The notes under the pieces were generated by a model. It worked only from the letters and a program-made list of their open reading frames with translations. It ran no database searches and was not told where the DNA came from. Below, one piece after another: positions 1 through 8,708 of a stretch of DNA of 64,000 bases. How positions within the stretch are numbered: the stretch's first letter is position 1; every line of letters starts with the position of its first letter. Origin of the DNA: Henriciella mobilis (lineage in GTDB: Bacteria; Pseudomonadota; Alphaproteobacteria; Caulobacterales; Hyphomonadaceae); contig NZ_QWFZ01000017.1 in the NCBI RefSeq assembly GCF_003576315.1, forward strand, positions 186,001 through 250,000. The letters are read 5' to 3'. A program made the position numbers and the translations under genes.

Positions 1-363
1 CCGCATGTCGAGATCCTTGAGGGCCAGGCCGAAATCCTGCCGCTGGAAGACGCCTCGCAGGATGTGATCGTCAGCATCTACCTGTTCCACGAGCTGCCGG
101 AGAAGACCCGCCGGGAGGTGATGCGCGAGGCCGCCCGCGTGCTGAAGCCGGGCGGGGCCTTCATCATCGCCGACAGCCTGCAATTCGGGGACAATGAGGG
201 CCTCGACGGCATCCTCGAATACTTCCCGGAAGGCTTCCATGAGCCCTACTACAAGGCCTATCTCGGCTGGGATTTCACCCCGCCGATGAACAAGGCTGGC
301 TTTTCACTGGAGAAGACTGAGAACGCCTTCCTCACCAAGGTGAATGTCTGGCGCAAAGCCTGA
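1..363 (+). CDS. SAM-dependent methyltransferase, C-terminal part
   Basis: This is the 3' end of a gene whose start lies before the window; frame 1 is open from base 1. The visible part matches the second half of a class I (Rossmann) methyltransferase: an LPLED-like strand, the segment DVIVSIYLFHELP typical of UbiE/Methyltransf_11 proteins, then a helix and the ARVLKPGG turn that precedes strand 5. The SAM-binding glycine-rich motif would be upstream and cannot be seen. The substrate cannot be inferred. It converges on a TonB-dependent receptor gene, with a bidirectional terminator between the two. Confidence 0.8.
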   Translation, partial: PHVEILEGQAEILPLEDASQDVIVSIYLFHELPEKTRREVMREAARVLKPGGAFIIADSLQFGDNEGLDGILEYFPEGFHEPYYKAYLGWDFTPPMNKAGFSLEKTENAFLTKVNVWRKA

Positions 364-374
364 TCCGGATATGA

Positions 375-402
375 AAATGCCGCCCCCGGGGGAGCGGCAT
401 TT
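375..402. terminator. Bidirectional intrinsic terminator
   Basis: A 9-bp stem (AAATGCCGC at 375-383 pairing with GCGGCATTT at 394-402) encloses a C/G-rich loop. It lies between two convergent stop codons. The A/T ends of the stem give a short U tract in both directions, so it can serve both genes. Confidence 0.7.
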
Positions 403-426
403 CCTGTCAGGTGATGGACCGGTTGC

Positions 427-2874
427 TTACCAGCTATAGCTCGCACGAGCGTAGACATAGCGGCCCGAGAAGCCGTAGGGGCTGCGGCTCGAATACGGGA
501 AGATGCCGTTGAAGCTCTGATTGCTCGGCGTCATCGTCGGGTATTCGTCGAGGACGTTGTCAGCACCAAGGCCCAGCGAAACACGCTCGGACACCTGGAA
601 GTCGACAGAGGCGTCGATGATCCAGTCGGCTTCAAGCGTGAAGTCGTTGTCCGGATTGTTCGACGGGTCGACGACGTCGCCGAAGCGGGTCGCACGGACA
701 TTGAAGTCCGCGATCTTGTAGCCATAGTCGGCCGACAGGATCAGCTTCGTTTCAGGCGCCGATTCCTCAAGCGTCAGAGTCCGGTCACGCCCGAACAGGG
801 TCAGGCTCGGAATGACCTGGTTCTGCGGCACGTCGGTTACTTCGGTCTTGGAGTAGTTGAACGCCGCGGACACGCCGAGATCGCCCATGTCGCCAAAATC
901 GAAGTCATACTTGGTGACGATGTCGATACCGGTTGTTTCCGTCTTGATGCCATTCTGGAAGAAGCGCACCAGCTGCGCGTTCACGCCGGCATCGGCCAGC
1001 ACTTGCTGGACTTCAGCACCGCCCAGGTTTTCCGTCAGGAAGATCTGGTCGTCGATGTCGATGCGGTAGGCATCGATGGTGACGAACCAGTCCGGCGTCG
1101 GCGTGATGACCGTACCGAGCGAGTAGCTCACGGACTCTTCAGCCTGCAGCTGGCCGCCGCCGAGGGCGATGGCGGCCGGGGAGGTTGCCGGGAAAGTGCC
1201 GACTTCGAAGGGCACACCGTCGATGAAGTTGGTCGAGATGGCCGTGAAGTATTGCTGTTGCAGGCTCGGGGCGCGGAAGCCGGTCGAGATGGCACCGCGA
1301 ATGGCGACCTGGTCGGTGAAGTCGTACCGGCCGGCGATCTTGCCGGTGGTCGTGTCACCGAAGTCGGAATAGTCCTCATAGCGCAGGGCGGCTGACAGCA
1401 GCGTCCTGTCATTCGGTTCCCATTCGACTTCGCCATAGATGCTGCTTGCATCGCGGCCTTCATCAACAGCCGATTCCGGCGTGAAGCCCGGGAAGACCTG
1501 GCTGCCGGCTGCGGCTGTCGGCGAGATCGGGTTGCCGAAATAGTCGGTGGCCGGGAACGGCCCCTGGATCCAGGAGGCTTCCTCGCCGGCTTCGATCTCG
1601 AAGTTCTCGTCGCGGTATTCGGCACCGAAGGCGAGCGTCGTCGTGCCCGGCAGCAGGGTGTCGAAGGTACGCACGATGTCGGCGTTGAAGGTCAGCTGGT
1701 CGAATTTCAGCGAACCGGCATCGAAGCTCGTCTGGCTCGTCGGGCCAAGCGAGGCGTTGAGCGAGTTGTTCACCGAATAGTCGAGCTCGTTGGAGCCCTT
1801 CACGACGGAGACGTCATAGTCCCACTCATTCGCCGTGCCGCGGATACCGCCGCCGAGGCTGTAGTCGAGCACGTCGCCGCCGATGACCGGCAGGAAGCCG
1901 GCGGGATAGATCTCGGCAATATTGCGCGCGTCGATGGCGCGGCGGTAGAAGCCGGGGCTTTCGCCTTCACGGTCCTGGACACCGCCAAAGGCATAGAGCT
2001 CGGCGCCATTGTCGAGCGTGTAGCCGGCATTGAAGAAGCCGTTGATGTTCTCCGCGCGGCCATTGCCGTAATTGTGGTTGAGGCGGTTGAAGGTACGCTC
2101 GGCCTCATCGAATTCCGGCAGGTCCGGGAATTGCTGGCGCGGGTCCAGGCCAGCGCGGTTGGTGCGCTTGCGCAGGGAGTATTCAGCCGAGACGGTCAGG
2201 AAGCCGTCTTCACCGAGGCCGAAGCCGGCCCAGCCGCCGACCGTCGTCGTCTGGCCGTCGATCTCGCTGCGGTTCAGGCCTTCCGGATCGGTGACGTGCG
2301 CGCCGTAGCGGACATTCACGCCGCCGCCGGAGCTTTCCTCACGCAGCAGGACGTTGATCACGCCGGCAATGGCATCGGAGCCATACTGGGCCGACGCGCC
2401 GTCCCGCAGGACCTGGACGCTGCCGATGGCCGTGGTCGGGATGGTGTTGAGGTCGACGGCGGCCGAACCGCGGCCAACCGACCCGTTGATGTTGACCAGC
2501 GCGGCGCTGTGGCGGCGCTTGCCATTGACCAGGACCAGCGTCTGGTCGGGCGCGAGGCCGCGCAGCGTGGCAGGGCGGACAATGTCGGTGCCGTCATTGA
2601 TGGCGGTCTGGTTGAAGTTGAAGCTCGGAACCGTCGTCGTCAGGATCTGGTTCAGCTCGACACGGCCGGTGTCGGTCAGTTCCTCGACCGGAAACACATC
2701 GACCGGCACGGCGGTTTCAAGGGCGGTGCGGTCTGCCGACCGCGTACCGGTTACTACAATCTGTGACTGGCGGAGTTCGTCGCCGCCGCTCGTTTCTTCC
2801 TGGGCCAGCGCCGGGGACGCCAGTAGCAGCGCCAGGGGTGCGGCTGCCAGAAGCTGTTTTTTGAAGTTTTTCAC
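427..2874 (-). CDS. TonB-dependent outer membrane receptor
   Basis: Outer membrane beta-barrel receptor of 815 aa for energised uptake of an unidentified ligand such as a siderophore, vitamin or glycan. I chose a GTG start at 2874 because GAGAGG lies 8 nt upstream and the product then begins with a clean signal peptide (KNFKKQLLAAAPLALLL...ALAQ). A TonB-box-like SQIVVTG follows at about residues 37-43. The plug domain covers about 50-170, including a conserved LRGLAPDQTLVLVNGKRR stretch. The rest is barrel strands, and the protein ends in a terminal tryptophan as outer membrane proteins usually do. An upstream in-frame start exists at 2922 but would put charged residues before the signal peptide. 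No TonB/ExbB or substrate pathway gene lies nearby. Confidence 0.93.
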   Translation of the reverse strand: MKNFKKQLLAAAPLALLLASPALAQEETSGGDELRQSQIVVTGTRSADRTALETAVPVDVFPVEELTDTGRVELNQILTTTVPSFNFNQTAINDGTDIVRPATLRGLAPDQTLVLVNGKRRHSAALVNINGSVGRGSAAVDLNTIPTTAIGSVQVLRDGASAQYGSDAIAGVINVLLREESSGGGVNVRYGAHVTDPEGLNRSEIDGQTTTVGGWAGFGLGEDGFLTVSAEYSLRKRTNRAGLDPRQQFPDLPEFDEAERTFNRLNHNYGNGRAENINGFFNAGYTLDNGAELYAFGGVQDREGESPGFYRRAIDARNIAEIYPAGFLPVIGGDVLDYSLGGGIRGTANEWDYDVSVVKGSNELDYSVNNSLNASLGPTSQTSFDAGSLKFDQLTFNADIVRTFDTLLPGTTTLAFGAEYRDENFEIEAGEEASWIQGPFPATDYFGNPISPTAAAGSQVFPGFTPESAVDEGRDASSIYGEVEWEPNDRTLLSAALRYEDYSDFGDTTTGKIAGRYDFTDQVAIRGAISTGFRAPSLQQQYFTAISTNFIDGVPFEVGTFPATSPAAIALGGGQLQAEESVSYSLGTVITPTPDWFVTIDAYRIDIDDQIFLTENLGGAEVQQVLADAGVNAQLVRFFQNGIKTETTGIDIVTKYDFDFGDMGDLGVSAAFNYSKTEVTDVPQNQVIPSLTLFGRDRTLTLEESAPETKLILSADYGYKIADFNVRATRFGDVVDPSNNPDNDFTLEADWIIDASVDFQVSERVSLGLGADNVLDEYPTMTPSNQSFNGIFPYSSRSPYGFSGRYVYARASYSW

Positions 2875-3049
2875 TGTTTTGCCTCTCAACTCGATACAGT
2901 TGGGTACAGATTCCTCGTCCAAATCTGCGGGCTTGAAATCGAGTAGGTTGTCGGGCGAAACAAGGTGGCAGGAGAGATGCGCTCGGAAGCGTGTCGTTTA
3001 TGTGACAGGTGTGCCGCGAGATTGGGCACGATTTAATCGGATATTGGGC

Positions 3050-3865
3050 ATGACAAACAACAGACTTGCACTGATAACAGGCGCATCGGCCGGTTTGGGG
3101 GCAGAATTTGCGCGCCAATATGCCGAGAAGGGCTGGGATGTCGCGCTGACCGCCCGGCGGGCCGACCGTCTCGACAAGCTCGCTCGCGAGATCGAGGAGA
3201 AATACAAGGTCGCCACGCTGGTGATCACGCAGGACCTTGCGCTCGTCAAAAGCGTCGATTCCATCCTGCACGAATTGAAAGAAGCAGGCCGGCATGTCGA
3301 CGCGCTGGTCAATAATGCCGGCTATGGCCTGCCCGGGACCTTCTTCAATACGAGCTGGAAGGATCAGGCACAGTTCATCCGCGTGCTCTATACCGCGCCG
3401 ATCGAGCTGGTGCACAAGCTGCTGCCCGGCATGGCCGAGCGCAATTTCGGGCGGATCATCAATGTCGCCTCGCTCGCCGGTTATGCGCCGGGCACGGGCG
3501 GCCACACGCTCTATGCCAGCGTGAAGGCGGGCCTGATCAAGTTCTCCGAGAGCATCCATGCCGAGGCGAAGGATGCCGAACTCGACATTCACTGCACCGC
3601 GCTCTGTCCGGGCTTCACCTTTACCGAATTCCACGATGTGAACGGTACGCGCGACATGGCCAATGAGTCGCCGAAATGGATGTGGATGGAGGCCGGGCCG
3701 GTCGTCGAAGCCGGGATTGACGGCGTCACGCGCGGCCATCCGGTCGTTGTCCCGGGGGCCGTGAACAAGGGCGTGGCGACCCTGACGCGCATCCTGCCCG
3801 AGCCGCTCGGCCGGGAACTGATGAAACGCCAGTCAAAGCGCTTCCGGAAGATGGAAAACGACTGA
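3050..3865 (+). CDS. SDR-family NAD(P)-dependent oxidoreductase
   Basis: Short-chain dehydrogenase/reductase of 271 aa, near the usual 250-280. It has the cofactor motif TGASAGLG at residues 10-17, NNAG at 88-91, and the catalytic set S141, Y155 and K159 in YxxxK spacing. The C-terminal part (PGFTFTEFHD) fits the DltE/YqjQ-like classical SDRs whose substrates are poorly known. The ATG at 3050 begins the Rossmann strand directly; the open frame runs far upstream but only as a shadow of the receptor gene. It is transcribed divergently from that receptor and converges on hemW. Confidence 0.9.
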   Translation: MTNNRLALITGASAGLGAEFARQYAEKGWDVALTARRADRLDKLAREIEEKYKVATLVITQDLALVKSVDSILHELKEAGRHVDALVNNAGYGLPGTFFNTSWKDQAQFIRVLYTAPIELVHKLLPGMAERNFGRIINVASLAGYAPGTGGHTLYASVKAGLIKFSESIHAEAKDAELDIHCTALCPGFTFTEFHDVNGTRDMANESPKWMWMEAGPVVEAGIDGVTRGHPVVVPGAVNKGVATLTRILPEPLGRELMKRQSKRFRKMEND

Positions 3866-3882
3866 AGACCGGCAGAGGCGCG

Positions 3883-5049
3883 CTAGGGCGACAGCTCCGC
3901 GGCGATCCGGTCTGCCAGCAGGCGCCCCTCAGGCGTGAGCGCGATGCGCGTTCCTTCTCGCAGGACAAGGCCCTGTTCCACGAAGGTCTCCAGGGCGTCA
4001 TTAAGCAAGGGCGTGCCCGTCAGGGCTTCGATCCGTGCGGCATCGAAGCCTTCACCGGGCCTGAGGCCGAGCGCCAGTAGCTCACGGGCATTGTCGATTG
4101 GCGAGAGCGTTTCGCCCTCCGGCTTTTCGGTCTTCGCCACGCTGGCCTGATAGTCCGCCGGTTTCAGGGCCGCGTGCGTGGCAATGCGCTGGCCGCCCAA
4201 GGTCAGCCGTCCGTGCGCGCCGGGGCCGATTCCGATCCAGTCACCACCGCGCCAATAGGTCAGGTTATGGCGTGACTGCACATCCACCGAGCGGGCATGG
4301 TTCGACACTTCATACGCCGGCAGGCCATGGGCATCGGCCACCTGCTGGGTCAGCTCGTAAAGGTCAGCCTGGTCGTCATCCGGCATGGGCACAAGCTCGC
4401 CGCGGCCGGCGCGTTTTCCGAAGGCGGTACGCTCGGCGATGGTGAGTTCATAGAGCGACAGGTGCGGGGCGCCGAGGGCGAGCGCCTCTGACAGTTCGGT
4501 CTCCCATTCGGCGGGGGACTGGCCGGGGCGGGCATAGATCAGGTCGATCGAATGGTTGGGGAAATGACGGCCCGCGCGCGCCACGGCCTCGCGGGCGCTG
4601 GATACATCATGGTCGCGCCCGAGAAAGGCGAGCGCCGCCTCGTCGAGCGACTGGATGCCGATGGAGAGCCGGTTGATCCCCGCCGCCGCCCAGCCTTCGA
4701 GATCGCCGGCCAGCACATCGTTCGGATTGGCTTCGAGTGTAATCTCCGCCCCGGCCTCAATACCGAACAGTTTTTCAGCGTCTTCCAGCAGCGCGGCCAG
4801 GTCCGCCGCAGCCATCAGGGAGGGCGTGCCGCCGCCGAAATAGATCGAGCCGAGTTTCGGATGCTCCGGGAGCCAGCGCGCATGGCGGACAAGGTCATCG
4901 CGCAGCGCCTTGACCAGCGCACCATTGTCCCGGTCCTTCGCAGCGTAGACGTTGAAGTCGCAATAGGGACAGATGCGCGTGCAGTACGGCCAGTGGACAT
5001 AGAGGCCGAAGCCATAGGCCGGCCCGGCGGGCAGGGCGCCGGCGGCCAT
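3883..5049 (-). CDS. hemW: HemW, radical SAM haem chaperone / coproporphyrinogen III oxidase-like
   Basis: Radical SAM protein of 388 aa in the HemN/HemW family. HemW members are generally haem-trafficking chaperones rather than true coproporphyrinogen oxidases. The cluster-binding motif is CTRICPYC (C23, C27, C30) followed by DFN, the HemW-type ending rather than the CxC of HemN. GGGTPS follows shortly after and a HemN C-terminal winged domain (LALGLRPGEG) closes the protein. Its ATG at 5049 overlaps the rdgB stop as TGATG, so the two genes are translationally coupled. A much longer open frame upstream is a shadow of rdgB. Confidence 0.93.
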   Translation of the reverse strand: MAAGALPAGPAYGFGLYVHWPYCTRICPYCDFNVYAAKDRDNGALVKALRDDLVRHARWLPEHPKLGSIYFGGGTPSLMAAADLAALLEDAEKLFGIEAGAEITLEANPNDVLAGDLEGWAAAGINRLSIGIQSLDEAALAFLGRDHDVSSAREAVARAGRHFPNHSIDLIYARPGQSPAEWETELSEALALGAPHLSLYELTIAERTAFGKRAGRGELVPMPDDDQADLYELTQQVADAHGLPAYEVSNHARSVDVQSRHNLTYWRGGDWIGIGPGAHGRLTLGGQRIATHAALKPADYQASVAKTEKPEGETLSPIDNARELLALGLRPGEGFDAARIEALTGTPLLNDALETFVEQGLVLREGTRIALTPEGRLLADRIAAELSP

Positions 5050-5648
5050 CAGAGCAGGGCGGTCTTCAGCTTGCGGAAGGCGTCGGCGCGGTGGCTCATC
5101 GCGTGCTTCTTCGCCGGGTCCATCTCGCCGAACGTCTCTGTCTCTCCGTCCGCGACGAAGACCGGGTCGAAGCCGAAGCCCTTCTCGCCGCGCGGCGGCC
5201 ACACCAGCGTGCCATGCACTTCGCCCTCGAACACTTCTTCATGCCCGTCGGGCCAGACCACGGCGAGGGTCGAGACAAAGCGCGCGCTGCGGTCGGTGGC
5301 CTCGATCTCCTGCAGCAGGTTCTCGACCTTCTCCATCGCCTTGTAGAAGTCGCGCGGCTCACCGGCCCAGATCGCGGTGTGTACACCCGGCATGCCGCCA
5401 AGCGCTGTGACCTCCAGCCCGCTATCGTCCGAGAGGGCCGGCTGACCGGTCGCCTCGGCCGCTGCGCGGGCCTTGATCAGGGCATTGCCGGCGAAGGTCT
5501 GTTCGGTCTCTTCGGGTTCGGGCAGGCCCAGTTCGATGGCGGAAACCACTTCGAGGCCGGCCGGTTCGAACAGGTCCTTGAGCTCTCTCACTTTTCCATT
5601 GTTGTGGGTTGCCGCGACAAGTCGGCCTTTTCCAAGCTTGCGAGTCAT
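5049..5648 (-). CDS. rdgB: RdgB/HAM1 non-canonical purine NTP pyrophosphatase
   Basis: House-cleaning pyrophosphatase that hydrolyses ITP, dITP and XTP to monophosphates, keeping deaminated purines out of nucleic acids. The N-terminal strand with THNNGK at about residues 14-19 is the family signature. The nucleotide loop SDDSGLEV and the segment GFGFDPVF are also present, and the length (199 aa) is normal. The ATG at 5648 is chosen; a TTG at 5666 is possible but puts six extra residues before the first strand. It is the first gene of an rdgB-hemW unit whose promoter region is shared with the divergent DUF2975 gene. Confidence 0.95.
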   Translation of the reverse strand: MTRKLGKGRLVAATHNNGKVRELKDLFEPAGLEVVSAIELGLPEPEETEQTFAGNALIKARAAAEATGQPALSDDSGLEVTALGGMPGVHTAIWAGEPRDFYKAMEKVENLLQEIEATDRSARFVSTLAVVWPDGHEEVFEGEVHGTLVWPPRGEKGFGFDPVFVADGETETFGEMDPAKKHAMSHRADAFRKLKTALL

Positions 5649-5700
5649 GGATGTATGTGGCTCCAATCTTGCTTTCTTGCTGAATAGTATTATCGTTTAA

Positions 5701-5713
5701 CGGTAAATTACCG
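5701..5713. promoter_or_regulatory. Palindrome between rdgB and the DUF2975/XRE pair
   Basis: CGGTAA, a single A, then TTACCG form a perfect inverted repeat in the 115-bp divergent gap. Together with the TTAA just before it (5697-5700) the sequence also reads TTAA-N7-TTACC, one base from a CtrA box. It could be an operator for the small XRE regulator encoded at 6309, or a CtrA-type site; the sequence alone does not decide. Confidence 0.4.
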
Positions 5714-5763
5714 GTTCGAACCCATAATAGCCCGCTCATGAACGAAACTTCGAAGACACTCAT

Positions 5764-6294
5764 ATGACGATCCGCCAGCAAAACTCCATGGCTGCTTTTC
5801 TGTCGATGCTGATGCTCGCCATCATCTGGCTGGCCGTTATTGCAGGCGTCATCGCCTTCCTGCTTCTGGCCATCGGCCTGCTCGGCAGCCTGAATGGCGG
5901 GGTGATGGAAGCGCCCGGCATGCAGGCCTATGTCGAAGGGGTGACGCCCGGCCATTTCGTCGCAGGGCTGGCAAGCCTCGCCGTCTTCGCGCCCGGCATC
6001 ATCTATGTCTGCCTGCAGCTGCGCCGCATCCTGTCGACGCTGGCGGCGGGCGATCCGTTCGTGCCGGAAAACGGTCCGCGCCTCACCCGGATTGCACTTG
6101 CAATCGGTCTTGTGGAGCTTGCGCGCTATCTGACCGTTATCCTTCTAAATGCTCTTGTGGACCTCGGGACAGAACAGCCCGTCAGGCTCAGTATCAATCT
6201 TGCCGCCTGGGCAGCGGTGGTAGCGCTTTTCATCCTTGCGCAGGTTTTCCGGGAAGGCTCCCGGTTGCGTGAGGAAGAAAAGATGACGATTTAG
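5764..6294 (+). CDS. DUF2975 membrane protein
   Basis: Inner membrane protein of 176 aa with about four hydrophobic segments (near residues 10-45, 70-90, 105-130 and 145-165). The cytoplasmic motif between segments two and three, LAAGDPFVPENGPRL, is characteristic of DUF2975. Members are usually paired with a very small XRE regulator of the YozG type, as here: the next gene starts 14 bp after this stop. The molecular role of the family is not established. It may act as a membrane partner controlling the regulator, which is inference from gene pairing. Confidence 0.8.
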   Translation: MTIRQQNSMAAFLSMLMLAIIWLAVIAGVIAFLLLAIGLLGSLNGGVMEAPGMQAYVEGVTPGHFVAGLASLAVFAPGIIYVCLQLRRILSTLAAGDPFVPENGPRLTRIALAIGLVELARYLTVILLNALVDLGTEQPVRLSINLAAWAAVVALFILAQVFREGSRLREEEKMTI

Positions 6295-6308
6295 GAGGCC
6301 GGTAAAAC

Positions 6309-6554
6309 ATGGCCATTCGCGTAACCCTCGACCGCGTTCTTCTTGAGCGCCGCATGTCCCTGACAGAACTCTCGGACCGTGTCGGCGTGACCCTCGCCAA
6401 CCTGTCCATCCTGAAGACCGGGAAGGCCAAGGCGGTGCGCTTCTCGACCCTGGAATCGCTGTGCCGGGAGCTTGACTGCCAGCCCGGTGACATCCTGGTC
6501 TTCGACGAGGAAGACGATGGCAGCGCGGCCGCCGACGACGAGGAAGCCGCCTAG
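6309..6554 (+). CDS. Small XRE-family regulator (YozG-like)
   Basis: An 81-aa helix-turn-helix protein of the Cro/C1 type, nearly all HTH: residues 1-65 contain the pattern LLERRMSLTELSDRVGVT..NLSILKTGKAKAVRF..LESLCRELDCQPGDIL. The tail is a short acidic stretch rich in Asp and Glu. It is cotranscribed with the DUF2975 membrane gene. It probably binds near its own promoter; the 13-bp palindrome at 5701 is the best candidate site in sight. Confidence 0.85.
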   Translation: MAIRVTLDRVLLERRMSLTELSDRVGVTLANLSILKTGKAKAVRFSTLESLCRELDCQPGDILVFDEEDDGSAAADDEEAA

Positions 6555-6647
6555 GCGCGGCATCGCCCGCCGCATCATCATACCGGAATAAGTCTCATTC
6601 GGCGCAGACGCTTGTCTGACGGCCTGCCCGGCGACACATGCTCGGGC

Positions 6648-7475
6648 ATGACAAAGCAGCCCAGCCTCTTCATCTCACATGGCGCCCCGACGCTCGTGCT
6701 TGACCCATCACCGGCCCGCGATTTCCTGTCGGCGCTGGGCCCGCGTCTTGGCCGACCGCGCGCCGTACTGGTCATTTCCGCGCATTTCAACGCGGCTCAG
6801 CCCACCGTGACAGCCTCACCGCAGCCTGAAACCATCCATGACTTTGGTGGCTTCGGGCCGGAGATGCATGCCATGCAATACCCCGCACCGGGCGATCCGA
6901 CCTTGGCGGGCGAGGTTGTGACGATCCTGCGGAGCGCCGGTTTCGACGCGGCAAGCGATGAGCGCCGTGGCCTTGATCATGGCGCCTGGGTGCCGCTCAA
7001 GCTGGTCTATCCGGACGCCGACGTTCCGGTCGTCCAGCTGTCGATCAGCATGAACCAGTCGCCGGACTGGCACTATCGGCTCGGCCAGGCGCTGGCGCCG
7101 CTACGCGATGACGGGGTGTTGATCGTCGGGTCCGGTGGCACAACGCACAATCTGCGCGCCTTCTTCAACGGCAATTACAGGATCAACGATGCCTCGCCGG
7201 ACTGGGTCGACGGCTTTGCCGACGAACTCGGCGATATTCTCATCGTGCGGGGCCATGACGAGGCTGTGCAGGCGATCAGCCAGCTGCCAGCGGCGAAACT
7301 CAACCACCCGACGCCGGACCATATCCTGCCGCTCTTCGTGGCGCTGGGGGCGGCGGGCGCCGACAAGGCAATGCGCCTACACAAAAGCGCGACCTATGGT
7401 GTGCTTCGTATGGATGCCTTCGGCTTCGGAGCCGAGGCGCTCGCTGCCGAAGCTGTAGCAAGGCAGGGCCAATAG
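6648..7475 (+). CDS. Class III extradiol ring-cleavage dioxygenase, DODA/YgiD type
   Basis: 275-aa member of the LigB superfamily, related to 4,5-DOPA dioxygenases and E. coli YgiD. The metal-site regions are visible: SHGAP near residue 11, SAHFN near 45, and DHGAWVPL near 108, together with GSGGTTHNLR. Members use Fe(II) or Zn(II) to open catechol rings; the true substrate here is unknown. The ATG at 6648 is preferred over a TTG at 6612 because it lines up with the family N-terminus, although its Shine-Dalgarno is weak. It stands alone, followed by the truncated haemoglobin gene after 70 bp. Confidence 0.88.
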   Translation: MTKQPSLFISHGAPTLVLDPSPARDFLSALGPRLGRPRAVLVISAHFNAAQPTVTASPQPETIHDFGGFGPEMHAMQYPAPGDPTLAGEVVTILRSAGFDAASDERRGLDHGAWVPLKLVYPDADVPVVQLSISMNQSPDWHYRLGQALAPLRDDGVLIVGSGGTTHNLRAFFNGNYRINDASPDWVDGFADELGDILIVRGHDEAVQAISQLPAAKLNHPTPDHILPLFVALGAAGADKAMRLHKSATYGVLRMDAFGFGAEALAAEAVARQGQ

Positions 7476-7545
7476 CCTGATTTTGCCAGGCCCTGCGTAA
7501 TTCTACTTATGGATTTGTCGCCGCAACACCCGCAATGCTGCGAGC

Positions 7546-7986
7546 ATGGCTTACACTGTCCGCTCAGCTGCCGAACGCCGGCAGGATATCCAAGAGAATG
7601 CCGCCCGCCTCGGTATTGACGATGCGTTCATCTCGCAGCTTGTCGAGACGTTCTATGCGCGGGTGCGTGACCACGAGAATCTGGGGCCCATCTTCGAGCG
7701 CGTCATTGATGACTGGCCGGCGCACCTTGCCAAGCTCAAGGATTTCTGGGCATCGGTCGCCATGAATGCCGGGCGCTATTCCGGCAAGCCGGTCCCCGCC
7801 CACATGAAGCTCGACGGCGTCCGGCCTGAACATTTCGGCCAATGGCTCGGCCTTTTCTACCTGACGCTGGAGGAGATTTCGCCCTCCCAGGAAACGGTCG
7901 ACTATTTCATGGACCGCGCCGAACGCATCGCCCAGAGCCTGCAATATGCCTATTTCGGGGTCGAAACCCTGCAGAGGTGTCGCTAG
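7546..7986 (+). CDS. Group III truncated haemoglobin
   Basis: 146-aa 2-over-2 globin of group III. The diagnostic run is present: [15 protein letters not shown], then DWPAHL and [18 protein letters not shown], and the proximal-side segment [12 protein letters not shown] with the histidine expected to ligate haem. Group III globins bind O2 or NO tightly and are thought to act in NO or low-oxygen physiology. The stop codon (7984-7986) overlaps the convergent rph stop on a CTAG tetranucleotide. A link with the bd oxidase at 26 kb is possible, but only as inference. Confidence 0.92.
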   Translation: MAYTVRSAAERRQDIQENAARLGIDDAFISQLVETFYARVRDHENLGPIFERVIDDWPAHLAKLKDFWASVAMNAGRYSGKPVPAHMKLDGVRPEHFGQWLGLFYLTLEEISPSQETVDYFMDRAERIAQSLQYAYFGVETLQRCR

Positions 7987-8708
7987 CCGATTGCCGCTCT
8001 CTGCGCTTCGAACAGCTCATTACAGCCCTTCTCCGCCAGTCGCATCAGTTCCTCGACTTCGGCCCGTGTCATCGGGCGCTCCTCGCCCGTGCCTTGAATC
8101 TCGATGAAGCCGCCATCGGAGCTCATCACCACGTTCATGTCGCCCTCGCCGCCGGAGTCTTCCGGGTAGTCGAGGTCGAGCACGGGCTGATCCTGGAACA
8201 GGCCGACGGAGATGGCGGCCGCCTGTTTCTGGATCGGGTCGGCGCTGATCACGCCTTCCTCGCGCAGGTATTTGAGCGCCAGCGCCATGGCGACGAAGCC
8301 GCCGGTAATGGACGCCGTGCGCGTGCCGCCATCGGCCTGCAGGACATCGCAATCGATGGTGAGCTGGTTTTCGCCGAGGGCCTTGAGATCGACCACGGAA
8401 CGCAGGGAGCGGCCGATCAGCCGCTGGATTTCCTGCGTGCGGCCGGATTGCTTGCCGCGGGCGGCCTCGCGATTACCGCGGGTGTGGGTGGCGCGGGGCA
8501 GCATGCCATACTCGCCCGTGACCCAGCCCTTGCCCTGTCCGCGCAGCCAAGGCGGGACGCTGTCGGACCAGCTGGCGGTGCACAGCACGTGGGTGTGGCC
8601 GAACTTTGCGAGGCAGGAGCCTTCGGCATAGCGGGTCACATTCGTCTCGAGCACGATATCGCGGAGCTGGTCGGCAGCGCGGCCTGAGGGGCGCACAAGG
8701 TTGGTCAT
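7983..8708 (-). CDS. rph: Ribonuclease PH
   Basis: Phosphorolytic 3'-5' exoribonuclease that trims tRNA 3' ends and forms a hexameric ring. The 241-aa product begins with the family signature [16 protein letters not shown] and contains [26 protein letters not shown], the RSLRSVVD turn and [15 protein letters not shown]. Length is typical. Its ATG overlaps the stop of the upstream transporter gene (ATGA), so the two are probably one transcript. Rph next to hrcA/grpE is a common alphaproteobacterial arrangement. Confidence 0.97.
   Translation of the reverse strand: MTNLVRPSGRAADQLRDIVLETNVTRYAEGSCLAKFGHTHVLCTASWSDSVPPWLRGQGKGWVTGEYGMLPRATHTRGNREAARGKQSGRTQEIQRLIGRSLRSVVDLKALGENQLTIDCDVLQADGGTRTASITGGFVAMALALKYLREEGVISADPIQKQAAAISVGLFQDQPVLDLDYPEDSGGEGDMNVVMSSDGGFIEIQGTGEERPMTRAEVEELMRLAEKGCNELFEAQRAAIG

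Noticed and set aside
2354-3049. Upstream extension of the SDR frame
   Set aside because: Antisense to the receptor gene; the Rossmann motif begins right after the ATG at 3050.
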